From assembly GCF_030269325.1 (NCBI RefSeq), contig NZ_BSTD01000004.1:856925-920924 (forward strand): 64,000 nucleotides of DNA, read 5' to 3'. Below the pieces are notes generated by a model. The model was not told where the DNA came from. It made no database searches and worked only from the letters and a program-made list of their open reading frames with translations. This document shows, piece by piece, positions 34,240-42,503 of the stretch. Positions within the stretch are counted from its first letter, which is position 1; each line of letters begins with the position of its first letter. The position numbers and the translations under genes are program-made. Source of the stretch: Amycolatopsis sp. NBRC 101858. GTDB lineage: Bacteria; Actinomycetota; Actinomycetes; Mycobacteriales; Pseudonocardiaceae.

Positions 34240-34390
34240 CTGTCACCTTCCGCGCCGAAGGGAGATGCTTCCTATTTTCGGGAGCTAATAATATTGGTCC
34301 AGTCCTCACCGAGACAGGTTTCGGACAGGAATTCACGCACGCCGCCCGGCGCGCGGGTTTACCCTGACGACCGATGCGGAGGGAGCCGGC
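34240..34390. promoter_or_regulatory. AT-rich divergent region, GH76/phosphoribosyltransferase
   Basis: Positions 34262-34320 are markedly AT-rich (contain gctaataatattgg). This probably holds the GH76 promoter, since the coding regions around it are very GC-rich. At 34293-34308 the word attggtccagtcctca partly resembles a DasR-type site (tggtctagacca). The resemblance is weak. A gggtttaccc palindrome lies near 34356. Confidence 0.45.
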
Positions 34391-35047
34391 ATGGACGGCC
34401 AGCGGATCTTCGCCGATCGCGAGGACGGCGGCCGGCGGCTGGCCGAAGAGCTGAGCCGGCGCCCGTGGTCCGGCCCGCTCGTGCTCGGCCTCGCCCGCGG
34501 CGGGGTGCCGGTGGCCGCCGTCGTCGCGCGGCGGCTCGGCGCCGAGCTGGACGTCGCGGTGGCGCGCAAGATCGGCGCGCCCGGCCGGCGCGAGTTCGGC
34601 GTCGGCGCGGTGACCCCGGACGGCCCGGCGATCTACGACGAAGCGATCCTGCGCGGGCTGAAGCTGACCGCGGCCCGGATGGCGCGGGCGGAGCGACGGG
34701 AACGCGCGGAGGCCCGCCGCCGGCTCGAGCGCTACCGTCGCGGCCGGCCCGCCGCCGGTCTCGCCGGCCGCGACGTCATCCTCGTCGACGACGGGCTCGC
34801 CACCGGCGTCACCGCGACCGCGGCACTGCGTGACGTCCGGGCCGGGAACCCGCGGTCCGTCGTGTTCGCGGCGCCGGTCGGCGCCCCGGGCGCGGCGGCG
34901 GGGTTGCGAGGCGAAGCCGACGACGTCGTCTGCGTGACCGAACCGCCGGACTTTCGCGCGGTCGGCCAGTGGTACGCGGATTTCCGCCAGACGAGTGACG
35001 AAGATGTCCTTGACCTGCTGCTCCACCTGGGGGAGTGCCGGGATTGA
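34391..35047 (+). CDS. Phosphoribosyltransferase-family protein
   Basis: The 218-residue protein has a type I PRTase fold with the PRPP loop VILVDDGLATGVTA and an N-terminal LVLGLARGGVPVAA flexible-loop region. The hood carries basic and acidic helices. Proteins of this shape are common near stress genes in actinomycetes and their substrate is unknown; they are not clearly hypoxanthine or adenine PRTases. The ATG follows GGAGGGAGCC. It is divergent from GH76 and heads the region of small stress-type genes. Confidence 0.85.
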   Translation: MDGQRIFADREDGGRRLAEELSRRPWSGPLVLGLARGGVPVAAVVARRLGAELDVAVARKIGAPGRREFGVGAVTPDGPAIYDEAILRGLKLTAARMARAERRERAEARRRLERYRRGRPAAGLAGRDVILVDDGLATGVTATAALRDVRAGNPRSVVFAAPVGAPGAAAGLRGEADDVVCVTEPPDFRAVGQWYADFRQTSDEDVLDLLLHLGECRD

Positions 35048-35101
35048 CCGGGTGGGCGCCGGGGTACCACCCGGCGGGGGTATCGACCGGAAGGCAGGCG
35101 C

Positions 35102-35539
35102 GTGACGATCGAACGGGACGGGCTCGGCGCGGCGGCGCGCGGGCTGAGACAGTACTTGCTGGCCGTCGCGGCCGAGCTGGACGCGCCCGCGTGGTTCTGC
35201 GAGGTGGACGCGCCCGCCACGGCGTACATCGCGCTGGAGCAGCGGCTCGCGCGGTTCCCGGACCACGAGACGGCACTGCTGTGGGACGAGCGCGATGGCT
35301 GGGCGGCGGCGGTGGAGTCGGCGACGGGCGAGGACGTGGTGGTGCTCGCGTACCTGGGCGAAGACGTGTTGCCGGCGCCGGACGCGGTCGTGGCGTTCGT
35401 CCGCGGTCTCTACGGCGACGGCTATCCCGGCCAGCCGGCCCCGCCGGACTTCCGGAGACCCGGGGCCCCGGACGGCTTCGACGCCCGCCTCGCCGCGTAC
35501 GCGGGCGACGACGTCTGCCTGCCCGAGGGCCAAGCCTGA
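35102..35539 (+). CDS. DUF6292 family protein
   Basis: The 145-residue protein has the DUF6292 pattern: an N-terminal helix RGLRQYLLAVAAEL, the strand pair AYIALEQRLARFP, ALLWDERDGWAAAVE, then VVVLAYLGEDVLPAPDAVVAFVR. The family is largely restricted to Pseudonocardiales and relatives and its function is unknown. The GTG start follows GGAAGGCAGGC. Two GGGTAC/T words lie upstream (about 35057 and 35075), but without a good -35 partner. Confidence 0.75.
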   Translation: MTIERDGLGAAARGLRQYLLAVAAELDAPAWFCEVDAPATAYIALEQRLARFPDHETALLWDERDGWAAAVESATGEDVVVLAYLGEDVLPAPDAVVAFVRGLYGDGYPGQPAPPDFRRPGAPDGFDARLAAYAGDDVCLPEGQA

Positions 35540-35563
35540 ATCAGTGCGGCGGCGCGAGCCTGC

Positions 35564-35977
35564 TCACACCCGCGTCGCCACCCGGTTGATCGCTTCGGCG
35601 ACGAGATCCGGCTCGGCGACCGTGACCGTCAGGCCCGGGTGGCGGATCAGCCCCCACGGGTCGATGCCCGGCACCGGTTCGCGGAACCGCAGGCAGACCC
35701 CGCCTTCGGTCGTCGTCCCGAAGGTCAGACCGCGGTCGGCGAGCGACAACCGCACGCCGAGACCGCGAAGTGCGTGGTACGGGCCGCTGACTTCGGCGCC
35801 GGCGAGGTTGCTCAGCGGAGTCGCGAGGAACCACGGCCCGAGCCGGACGCGCAGGCCACCGGCGTCCAGGTCGAGCCCGCTGCGGGCGCCCAGCGCGCGG
35901 CGCAGCCACGGGAACCGGACGGCGAAGTCCGCGTGCAGCCGGTGGCGCACGACGACCGCCGCTTCGCTGTCTGTCAT
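35564..35977 (-). CDS. Conserved actinobacterial hypothetical protein
   Basis: This 137-residue soluble beta-rich protein belongs to a family I recognise from mycobacteria and relatives but cannot name. Its marks are FAVRFPWLRRALG, GPWFLATPLSNLAGAEVSGPY, ADRGLTFGTTTEGGVCLRF and PGIDPWGLIRHPGLTVTV. No function is known. The promoter matches a sigma-B/sigma-F-type element (36029-36053), so it is probably a general stress gene. It is convergent with the DUF6292 gene. Confidence 0.78.
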   Translation of the reverse strand: MTDSEAAVVVRHRLHADFAVRFPWLRRALGARSGLDLDAGGLRVRLGPWFLATPLSNLAGAEVSGPYHALRGLGVRLSLADRGLTFGTTTEGGVCLRFREPVPGIDPWGLIRHPGLTVTVAEPDLVAEAINRVATRV

Positions 35978-36388
35978 GCGCTGCCGCCCTTCGGCGCCGG
36001 GGGAGTCTCCTTCGGCCGTCAAGTCCGGATACCCGGCGTCGCGTGCGGGAAACGGGCGGAGGGAAGGGGCCGGACGGCGAGGCTGGGGGGTCCGCCGTCC
36101 GGCCCACGGCCGGGGCGCGCGCCGGTCCCTGCAGCCGGACGCGGGCCCCTGGTCTCCGGGGCGGCTCTTCCGGTGGCTACCACCGCTTCGAGGGGCTAAA
36201 CCTGGTGGCCTCGAAGCTTCGGGCGGGCACGGGCACGACCGGCCCCGCCCACGCCCCTGACCTCCGCACGGACCGCTTCGGCGTGCCTCCGTCGCGGCCC
36301 GTTGGGTTCCCGGATACCGTCCGTTAAACCTTCCGCCATCCGGGGTACCTGGCCCACGGCGGTTGCGTCGACGAAGGGACGGACATCG
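35978..36388. other. 411-base divergent intergenic region with nested inverted repeats
   Basis: The space separates the divergent 35977 and 36389 genes. It holds three structured elements: a sigma-B-type promoter facing left (36029-36053); a perfect 12-base inverted repeat ggccggacggcg/cgccgtccggcc with 13-base spacer (36068-36104); and a 9-base inverted repeat gcttcgagg/cctcgaagc (36185-36217). A gttaaacc...ggggtacc pair near 36324-36350 may be a second stress-type promoter facing the phosphate genes. I see no protein-coding signal and no recognised RNA family. Confidence 0.55.
36029..36053 (-). promoter_or_regulatory. Sigma-B/sigma-F-type promoter
   Basis: On the minus strand GTTT (36053-36050) and GGGTAT (36034-36029) are 15 bases apart, matching the sigma-B/sigma-F consensus of actinomycetes. 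The element lies 52 bases upstream of the start codon at 35977. Confidence 0.65.
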
Positions 36389-37003
36389 ATGCGGTTCACC
36401 CCACGGGGTACCCGGTTCTTCGACCTGCTCACGGACGCGGCGAGAAACCTGGTGACCGCCACCGCGGTGCTGCGCGACCTGATCGCCGCCGAACCCGCCG
36501 ACCGCGAGCCCCTCGCCAAGCGGCTGCACGAGGTCGAGCACCAGGGCGACGAGCTGATGCACACGATCATGGTGGAGCTGAACAGCTCGTTCGTGACCCC
36601 GTTCGACCGCGAGGACATCCAGGCGCTCGCCGGGAAGATCGACGACGCGCTCGACTTCATGGACACCGCGGCGGACCTCGCCGTGCTGTACCGGATCGAG
36701 GCGTTCCCGCCGGGTACCGACGTGCTGGTCCGGGTGCTCGGCCGCTGCGCCGAACTCACCGCGGCGTCGATGCCCGGCCTGGCCAAGGTGGGGGACCTCG
36801 AGCCGTACTGGATCGAGATCAACGAGCTGGAGAACGAGGCCGACCGGATCTACCGGCGGATCCTGGCCCACCTGTTCGAGCCCGGCGGGGACGCCCTCGA
36901 GGTGCTGAAGACCAAGGAGGTCGTCGAGCAGTTCGAGCTCGCGGCCGACGCGTTCGAGCACGTCGCCGACGTGGTGCAGACCATCGCCGTCAAGGAGTCC
37001 TGA
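36389..37003 (+). CDS. DUF47/PhoU-like phosphate transport accessory protein
   Basis: The 204-residue all-helical protein is of the DUF47 type. It has paired PhoU-like metal-cluster motifs E-x-x-x-D (EHQGDELMHTIM, ENEADRIYRRIL) and D-D-A-L-D-F-M-D in the first bundle. These proteins partner Pit phosphate permeases and modulate their activity. The Pit gene follows directly (stop 37003, start 37004). The ATG at 36389 follows AAGGGACGGAC. Confidence 0.88.
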   Translation: MRFTPRGTRFFDLLTDAARNLVTATAVLRDLIAAEPADREPLAKRLHEVEHQGDELMHTIMVELNSSFVTPFDREDIQALAGKIDDALDFMDTAADLAVLYRIEAFPPGTDVLVRVLGRCAELTAASMPGLAKVGDLEPYWIEINELENEADRIYRRILAHLFEPGGDALEVLKTKEVVEQFELAADAFEHVADVVQTIAVKES

Positions 37004-37999
37004 GTGACGGGCACCGCCGCCCTGGTCGTCGTGATCGTCCTGACGCTCTTCTTCGACTACACCAACGGGTTCCACGACGCGGCGAACGCGATCGCGAGCG
37101 CCGTGTCGACGCGGGCGCTGACCCTGCGCGCGGCGCTGCTGCTGGCGGCGGTGATGAACCTGGCGGGTGCGCTGCTGTCCACCGGCATCGCCGCGACGGT
37201 CGCCAAGGGCATCATCGACGTCCCGGCCGGGCCGGACGCGCTCACGGTGGTGTTCGCCGCGCTCGCCGGGGCGATCACCTGGAACCTGACCACCTGGTAC
37301 TTCGGGCTCCCGTCGTCGTCCTCGCACTCGCTGATCGGCGGGATGGTCGGCGCCGCGCTGGCCGCCGCGAGCACCGTGCACTGGGCCGGGATCGGCGAGA
37401 AGGTGCTGATCCCGATGGTCGCGTCGCCGCTGCTCGGGCTGGGGCTCGGGTACTTCGCCATGGTCGCGGCGCTGTGGCTGCTGCGCCGCGCCAACCCGCA
37501 CCGCAGCGGCCGGGTGTTCCGCCGGTTCCAGATCCTCTCGGCCTCGGCGCTCGCCCTCGGCCACGGTCTCCAGGACGCGCAGAAGGGCATGGGCGTGATC
37601 GTCCTGGCGCTGGTGGCGGCGGGGGAGCAGACGACGTTTTCGGTGCCGCTGTGGGTGACCCTGCTGTGCGCGGCCGCCTTGTCGCTGGGCACCTACTCCG
37701 GCGGTCTCCGGATCATGCGGACCCTGGGGCGGCGGGTGTTCCCCCTGGACCCGCCGCACGGGTTCGTCGCGGAGTCGGTCGCGTCGTCGGTGCTGTACGT
37801 GACGGCGTTCGCGGTCAAGGCCCCGATCTCGACGACCCACGTGATCACGGCGGCGATCATGGGGGTCGGCGCGACGCGGCGGCTTTCGGCGGTGCGCTGG
37901 GGGATCGCGCGGGACATCGTCCTGGGCTGGGTCCTGACGTTCCCGGCCGCGGCGGCCGTCGCGGCGGCGGTGTACCTGGTGGCCGACGCGCTCACCTGA
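37004..37999 (+). CDS. Inorganic phosphate transporter, Pit family
   Basis: The 331-residue membrane protein has about ten helices. Both Pit signature repeats are present: FDYTNGFHDAANAIA near the N-terminus and LGHGLQDAQKGMGVI in the second half. PSSSSHSLIGGMVGA and APISTTHVITAAIMGV are the paired substrate loops. It is a low-affinity metal-phosphate symporter. The GTG start adjoins the DUF47 stop, so the two are one operon. Confidence 0.93.
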   Translation: MTGTAALVVVIVLTLFFDYTNGFHDAANAIASAVSTRALTLRAALLLAAVMNLAGALLSTGIAATVAKGIIDVPAGPDALTVVFAALAGAITWNLTTWYFGLPSSSSHSLIGGMVGAALAAASTVHWAGIGEKVLIPMVASPLLGLGLGYFAMVAALWLLRRANPHRSGRVFRRFQILSASALALGHGLQDAQKGMGVIVLALVAAGEQTTFSVPLWVTLLCAAALSLGTYSGGLRIMRTLGRRVFPLDPPHGFVAESVASSVLYVTAFAVKAPISTTHVITAAIMGVGATRRLSAVRWGIARDIVLGWVLTFPAAAAVAAAVYLVADALT

Positions 38000-38067
38000 G
38001 CCGGGCCCTGGCGGAGATCGCGCCGGGCTGGCAATCTCGGTACGACCTGATCTCCGGGAGGTCGCCA

Positions 38068-39660
38068 GTGAGCACCGAAGCCGCCGACGCCGTCGTCATC
38101 GGCGCCGGCCACAACGGCCTGGTGGCGGCGAACATCCTGGCGGACGCGGGCTGGTCGGTCCTCGTGCTGGAGGCCACCGAACACCCGGGCGGCGCGGTGC
38201 GGACCGCCGAGGTCACCGAACCGGGCTTCCGCAACGACTTGTTCAGCGCCTTCTACCCGCTGACGGCGGTGTCGCCGGTGATCCGGAGCCTGGGGCTGGC
38301 GGAGCACGGCCTGCGCTGGCGGCACGCGCCCGACGTCCTCGCCCACGTGCTGCCCGACGACCGGTGCGCAGTGCTGTCCCGGGACCTCGACCGCACGGCG
38401 GCCTCGGTCGACGAGTTCGCGCCCGGCGACGGCGACGCGTGGCGGCGGCTGTTCGAGCAGTGGCGGGAAGTCCGCGAGCCGCTGCTGAACACGTTGTTCA
38501 CGCCGTTCCCGCCGGTCCGCCCGGCGCTGAAGCTGCTGCGCCGCACCGGGACGGCCGACGCGCTGCGGCTCGCGCGCATGCTGACCCTGCCGGCCCGCCG
38601 GTTCGGCGACGAGCTGTTCGCCGGCGAAGGTGCCCGGCTGCTGGTGGCCGGGAACGCCGCGCACAGCGACCTGTCCGTGGACAACGCGGGCAGCGCGGTG
38701 TTCGGCTGGCTGCTCGCGATGGTCGGGCAGGACGAAGGCTTCCCGGTGCCCGAAGGCGGGGCCGGCGAACTGATCTCGGCGTTGGTGCGCCGGCTGGAGT
38801 CCCGCGGCGGGAAGGTCCACTGTGGACGTCCGGTGCGGGAGGTCCTCGTCGGCGGCGGCCGGGCGCTGGGCGTGCGCGACAGCCACGGCGACCCGGTCCG
38901 GGCGCGCAAGGCCGTGCTCGCCGACGTCCCCGCGCCGTTGCTGTACCGCGAGCTGGTGGGGGAGGAGTGGCTCCCGCCGCGGCTGGTCGAGGACCTCGGC
39001 AAGTTCGAATGGGACAGTGCGACGGTGAAAGTGGACTGGGCGCTGTCCGGCCCGATCCCGTGGACGGCGGACGGCGCGCGCGGCGCCGGCACGGTCCACC
39101 TCGGCACGGACCTCGACGGGCTGTCGGCGTTCGGCGGCGAGCTCTCCCGCGGCCGGACCCCACGCCGCCCGTTCCTGCTGCTCGGGCAGATGACCACGAC
39201 CGACCCGGCGCGCTCGCCCGCGGGCACGGAGGCGGCGTGGGCGTACACGCACGTGCCGCGCGGCACGATGGAGAGCCGCGCGGCCTTGGAGCGGCGCGCG
39301 AAACGCATCGAGGAGACGGTCGAGGCGAACGCGCCGGGGTTCACCGGCCTCATCAAGGCCCGCTACGTGCAAGGGCCGGCCGAGCTGGCGAACCACAACC
39401 CGGGGCTGGTGGGCGGCGCGATCAACGCCGGGACGACGGCGATCCACCAGCAGCTGTTCTTCCGCCCGGTCCCGGGGACGGGCCGCGCGGACACCCCGGT
39501 GGACCGGCTGTTCCTGGCCGGCGCGTCGGCGCACCCCGGTGGTGCGGTGCACGGCGGCCCGGGGGCGAACGCGGCCCGGGCGGCACTGGCACGGGCCGGC
39601 CGGCTCGGCGGCGGGTACGCGGCGGTGATCCGGGCCGCCCACCGCGCGATCTACGGCTGA
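38068..39660 (+). CDS. Phytoene dehydrogenase-like FAD oxidoreductase
   Basis: The 530-residue protein has the N-terminal dinucleotide fold AVVIGAGHNGLVAANILADAG, with a glutamate at the end of beta-2 (VLVLEATEHPGGA). A C-terminal FAD-contact segment reads RLFLAGASAHPGGAVHGGPG. This is the CrtI/phytoene-desaturase-like oxidoreductase group, widespread in actinomycetes and mostly uncharacterised. No carotenoid synthase or cyclase gene is nearby, so carotenoid desaturation should not be assumed. The GTG follows GGGAGGTCGCC. Confidence 0.88.
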   Translation: MSTEAADAVVIGAGHNGLVAANILADAGWSVLVLEATEHPGGAVRTAEVTEPGFRNDLFSAFYPLTAVSPVIRSLGLAEHGLRWRHAPDVLAHVLPDDRCAVLSRDLDRTAASVDEFAPGDGDAWRRLFEQWREVREPLLNTLFTPFPPVRPALKLLRRTGTADALRLARMLTLPARRFGDELFAGEGARLLVAGNAAHSDLSVDNAGSAVFGWLLAMVGQDEGFPVPEGGAGELISALVRRLESRGGKVHCGRPVREVLVGGGRALGVRDSHGDPVRARKAVLADVPAPLLYRELVGEEWLPPRLVEDLGKFEWDSATVKVDWALSGPIPWTADGARGAGTVHLGTDLDGLSAFGGELSRGRTPRRPFLLLGQMTTTDPARSPAGTEAAWAYTHVPRGTMESRAALERRAKRIEETVEANAPGFTGLIKARYVQGPAELANHNPGLVGGAINAGTTAIHQQLFFRPVPGTGRADTPVDRLFLAGASAHPGGAVHGGPGANAARAALARAGRLGGGYAAVIRAAHRAIYG

Positions 39661-39673
39661 GGCACGCGGACGG

Positions 39674-40132
39674 CTACGGGCGCGAGCTCTTCGTGCGAGC
39701 GTGCTTCCCCGTGGCCAGGTCCGCCAACCGGGCCAGGGACTCCGTGTTGCGCGGCTTCAGCAGCAGCGCCTGCAGCGCGCCCGGCAGCACCTTGCCGGGC
39801 CCGCGGACGACGTGCTCGGTCATCCGGACCAGGGTCCCTTGCCTGTGCGGCACGAGCGTGAGCCCGACCGCCGCCGAACCGACGGGCCAGGCTCGGGCTT
39901 CCAACGCCAGCGACAGTCCCGGTTCGACCGCCGTGACCACCGTCTCGTCCTGGACGTGCACCGGCCACGGGCCCACGCTGTGGTGGATCCGCGAACCCAC
40001 GTCCGGCCAGCCGGGATCGACGTCGCGGATGTGTGAGCTCCCGACCACCCAGCCGGCGTAGAGCCAGCCGTCGGCGAGGACCTCGAACACGGCTTCGGGT
40101 GGCGCTTCGATCACGCGGCTGACCTCGGTCAC
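39674..40132 (-). CDS. SRPBCC (polyketide cyclase-like) family protein
   Basis: The 152-residue START/SRPBCC fold protein begins with VSRVIEAPPEAVFEVLADGWLYAGWVVGSSHI and has alternating beta-strands enclosing a ligand cavity. A long C-terminal helix follows (LPGALQALLLKPRNTESLARLADLA). The GTG at 40132 follows AGGAAGCC. It is convergent with the FAD oxidoreductase and divergent from the VOC gene, with a TACCCCG/CGGGGTA palindrome between them. The ligand is unknown. Confidence 0.85.
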   Translation of the reverse strand: MTEVSRVIEAPPEAVFEVLADGWLYAGWVVGSSHIRDVDPGWPDVGSRIHHSVGPWPVHVQDETVVTAVEPGLSLALEARAWPVGSAAVGLTLVPHRQGTLVRMTEHVVRGPGKVLPGALQALLLKPRNTESLARLADLATGKHARTKSSRP

Positions 40133-40165
40133 GGCTTCCTCCTGCTCGTCGGGACGGGCCGGGAG

Positions 40166-40186
40166 TACCCCGTCGCGGCCGGGGTA
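40166..40186. promoter_or_regulatory. Palindrome between divergent SRPBCC and VOC genes
   Basis: The perfect 7-base inverted repeat TACCCCG / CGGGGTA has a 7-base spacer. On each strand the arm reads GGGGTA, resembling a stress sigma -10 element. It could be an operator or a pair of overlapping back-to-back -10 boxes; no GTTT partner is evident. Confidence 0.45.
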
Positions 40187-40252
40187 TGCCGCTTGTAGGG
40201 TGGTGGATCCCGAACGTCGTGGCGCTGCCGGAAATCGAACGGAGCTGAGCGG

Positions 40253-40630
40253 ATGGCCTGCCGGATCACCGAGCTCGTGCTGGACTGCCGGGACCCCGAC
40301 CGGCTCGCGGAGTTCTGGTGCGCGGCCCTCGGCTACGAGGTGATCGGCCACGAGCCGGACGGTCTCGAGCTGGGCCCGCCCGGCGGCCGGTTCGGCGAGG
40401 GGCCGCCGACGCTGGTGCTGGCCAGGACGGAAAACCCCCGTCGCGGCAAGCTGCCGCTGCACCTGGACGTGAGCCCGGCGGGCAGCGACCAGGAGACGGA
40501 GCTGGCGCGGTTGCTGGCGCTGGGCGCGCGTCCGGCCGACGTCGGTCAGGACGGCAGTGAGTCCTGGGAGGTGCTGCAGGACCCGGAAGGGAACGAGTTC
40601 TGCTTGCTGCGCAAGGACGTCGGTGCCTGA
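40253..40630 (+). CDS. VOC (glyoxalase/bleomycin-resistance-like) family protein
   Basis: The 125-residue protein has two beta-alpha-beta-beta-beta units. It opens with ITELVLDCRDPDRLAEFWCAALGYEV and ends with WEVLQDPEGNEFCLLR, the typical VOC metal-side glutamate strand. The ligand is unknown; such proteins range from lyases to binding proteins. The ATG follows a GGAGCTGAGCGG stretch. It is divergent from the SRPBCC gene. Confidence 0.87.
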   Translation: MACRITELVLDCRDPDRLAEFWCAALGYEVIGHEPDGLELGPPGGRFGEGPPTLVLARTENPRRGKLPLHLDVSPAGSDQETELARLLALGARPADVGQDGSESWEVLQDPEGNEFCLLRKDVGA

Positions 40631-40699
40631 CGCGAGGCGGTGACCGGCGCTTTCAGCGTGCCGGACACGGTGATCCCGAGGCTCGGGTTGGCTGCCGGC

Positions 40700-40729
40700 G
40701 TGCGTGAACGACCCTTGCCTGTCACGCAC
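40700..40729. terminator. Candidate hairpin between VOC gene and 40745 gene
   Basis: The perfect 8-base inverted repeat gtgcgtga/tcacgcac with a 14-base loop lies between two convergent genes. Confidence 0.35.
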
Positions 40730-40744
40730 CCGACCGGTCAGCCG

Positions 40745-41170
40745 TCAGTGCTCTTCGTTCTCGACCACACGGTTCTCGTCCGCACAGCGGCGCCACTGCA
40801 CCCGATCCCCGGCCCGGTCCGCGTGCCACACCGGTGTCCCCTCGGACTCCCAGGTCGGCAGCAGCCGTCCGGTCACCACGCGCCCGCGGGCCACCCGGCC
40901 GAACAGTTCCACCCCGTCCGCGCGCCGGGCCGCCGGGATCCACGCCGGGAACCTCGTGCCCGGCAGCTTCCGTTCGATCCACTCCCGGGCCGAGCCTTCA
41001 CTCCCGTGGTCGGACTCGACGATGCTCGACACCGGCCCGTCGCCGCCGACCGTGAGGCCGATCGACGCGCGCCAGCGCACGGGGGAAGCATCGGGATTCA
41101 TCGGTCCCAGGTTCCCGGACTGGCGGGTCGGCGGGCCAGTACACGGACGGGTGGATCGACGCTCACTCAC
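40745..41170 (-). CDS. Hypothetical protein
   Basis: The 141-residue protein has no family I recognise. Its N-terminal ~25 residues are disordered. The rest looks like a small beta-rich soluble domain (VRWRASIGLTVGGDG, VELFGRVARGRVVTGRLLPTW, GTPVWHADRAGDRVQWRRC). The GTG at 41170 is supported by AGGAGACAC at correct spacing; the internal ATG at 41101 lacks a site. It is divergent from the CheB cassette across a 319-base gap. Its coding-like third-position bias supports it as real. Confidence 0.6.
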   Translation of the reverse strand: MSERRSTRPCTGPPTRQSGNLGPMNPDASPVRWRASIGLTVGGDGPVSSIVESDHGSEGSAREWIERKLPGTRFPAWIPAARRADGVELFGRVARGRVVTGRLLPTWESEGTPVWHADRAGDRVQWRRCADENRVVENEEH

Positions 41171-41489
41171 CGTGTCTCCTGTTCTGTCCCGGCCACGAAG
41201 TGCTGGCCGGGTTCCCCGCCCGGGTGATGTTCAATCACGCGCGGTCGGATTCGGCCCACTCCGCGTCCACAAAGGACGATCGGCACGCCGGTGAGGTGGT
41301 GCCGAGCCCCCGAGACCGGTTCCGGCACGGTCGGTGGTTCGTCGCGGCGCGCCGGGCACGACGTGATCCGGGCGCATCAGGCGTCCGCTCTCGGGTTCCA
41401 CGAAGGGTGACGACCGCATTTCGGTGCGCGCCCGGAGGTTACCCGGGAGGGTGAGGCGACTACCGTGACCAGGTGAGGAGGTGGTCGCC
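41171..41489. other. Intergenic region upstream of the CheB-STAS-CheR cassette
   Basis: The 319 bases separate the divergent hypothetical gene and the CheB gene. Presumably both promoters are here, but I found no convincing sigma-B-type or -35/-10 pair, no RNA family and no long palindrome. A short minus-strand frame inside it has no ribosome site. Confidence 0.4.
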
Positions 41490-42503
41490 GTGCCCGTCCG
41501 GCGTGACGTGGTGGTGCTCGGTGCCTCCGCGGGCGGGGTGGAAGCCCTCCGCCAGCTGGTCGGGGTCCTGCCCGCCGACTTCCCGGCGGCGATCCTCGTG
41601 GTCATGCACCTGGCACCCGGGGCGACGAGCGCGCTGCCGCAGATCCTCGACCGGGCCGGCAAGCTCCCGGCGGTCGCGGCGGCGCACGGCCGCCCGCTGG
41701 CCGCGGGCACGATCCACGTCGCTCCGCCCGATCGGCACCTGCTCATCGAAGACGGGGTGCAGTTCCTCAGCCACGGCCCGACCGAGAGCGGGCACCGCCC
41801 GGCGGTCAACGCCACCTTCCGGTCCGCCGCCGTCGCGGCGGGACCGGCGGCGATCGGGGTCGTGCTCTCCGGCGCCCTCGACGACGGCGCGCTCGGGCTC
41901 TGCTCGATCGTCGAACGAGGCGGCCTCGCGATGGTGCAGGACCCGGCGGACGCGCTCTACCCCGGCATGCCCGAGAGCGCGCTCGCGCGCACGCCGACCG
42001 AGCACGTCTACCCGGTCGGGGTGCTGGGCGGGGTGCTGGACGAGCTGGTCCGCACGCCGGTGCCGGCGGCCGGGCCGGCGCCGCCCTCGCCCGCTCTTCT
42101 CCTGGAGGACCGGATCGCGCGGGACGGGATCCGGCTCGACGCGGTCGACCCGGACACCCTGAGCCCGCCGTCGGGCCACAGCTGCCCGGACTGCGGCGGC
42201 GTGCTCGTCGAGATCGGCGCCCGGAACGGGTACTACCGGTGCCGCATCGGGCACGCCTGGTCGGCCGAGGCCCTGCTGGGGGCCCACGACCTCGAGTTCG
42301 AGCGGGCACTGTGGACGGCGCTGCGCTCCCTCGACGAGAAGGCCGCGCTGGCCCGGCGGATGCAGGAGAACGGCGCCGGCCGGTCCGGGCTGGCCGGTGG
42401 GCGGTACGAAACCACCGTGCGCGAGTGCGTGGCGGCTGCCGGGACGCTCCGGCGGTTCCTGCTCGCGCAGGACACCGAGAACGGTCGTGGACATGCGGGG
42501 TGA
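41490..42503 (+). CDS. CheB-type methylesterase without receiver domain
   Basis: The 337-residue protein has the CheB catalytic triad: Ser13 in GASAGG, His40 in VMHLAPG and Asp132 in SGALDDGALG. No receiver domain precedes it, so it is not activated in the usual CheY-like way. A C-terminal zinc-ribbon-like element (CPDCGG ... YYRCRIGHAW, about residues 225-255) and a helical tail follow. The GTG at 41490 fits the GAGGAGG site better than the one at 41481. It is the first gene of a cassette with a STAS-HATPase fusion and a CheR-PAS protein. Its methylated target is unknown. Confidence 0.88.
   Translation: MPVRRDVVVLGASAGGVEALRQLVGVLPADFPAAILVVMHLAPGATSALPQILDRAGKLPAVAAAHGRPLAAGTIHVAPPDRHLLIEDGVQFLSHGPTESGHRPAVNATFRSAAVAAGPAAIGVVLSGALDDGALGLCSIVERGGLAMVQDPADALYPGMPESALARTPTEHVYPVGVLGGVLDELVRTPVPAAGPAPPSPALLLEDRIARDGIRLDAVDPDTLSPPSGHSCPDCGGVLVEIGARNGYYRCRIGHAWSAEALLGAHDLEFERALWTALRSLDEKAALARRMQENGAGRSGLAGGRYETTVRECVAAAGTLRRFLLAQDTENGRGHAG

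Noticed and set aside
32726..35533. A 935-codon open frame on the minus strand
   Set aside because: Its translation is a shadow of the mannanase, phosphoribosyltransferase and DUF6292 genes, without domains of its own.
38068..39660. Carotenoid biosynthesis gene
   Set aside because: Only the general CrtI-like fold is seen; no phytoene synthase, cyclase or prenyltransferase gene is near.
41231..41419. Short minus-strand coding frame in the gap before the CheB gene
   Set aside because: No ribosome site, no conserved motif and no clear codon bias.
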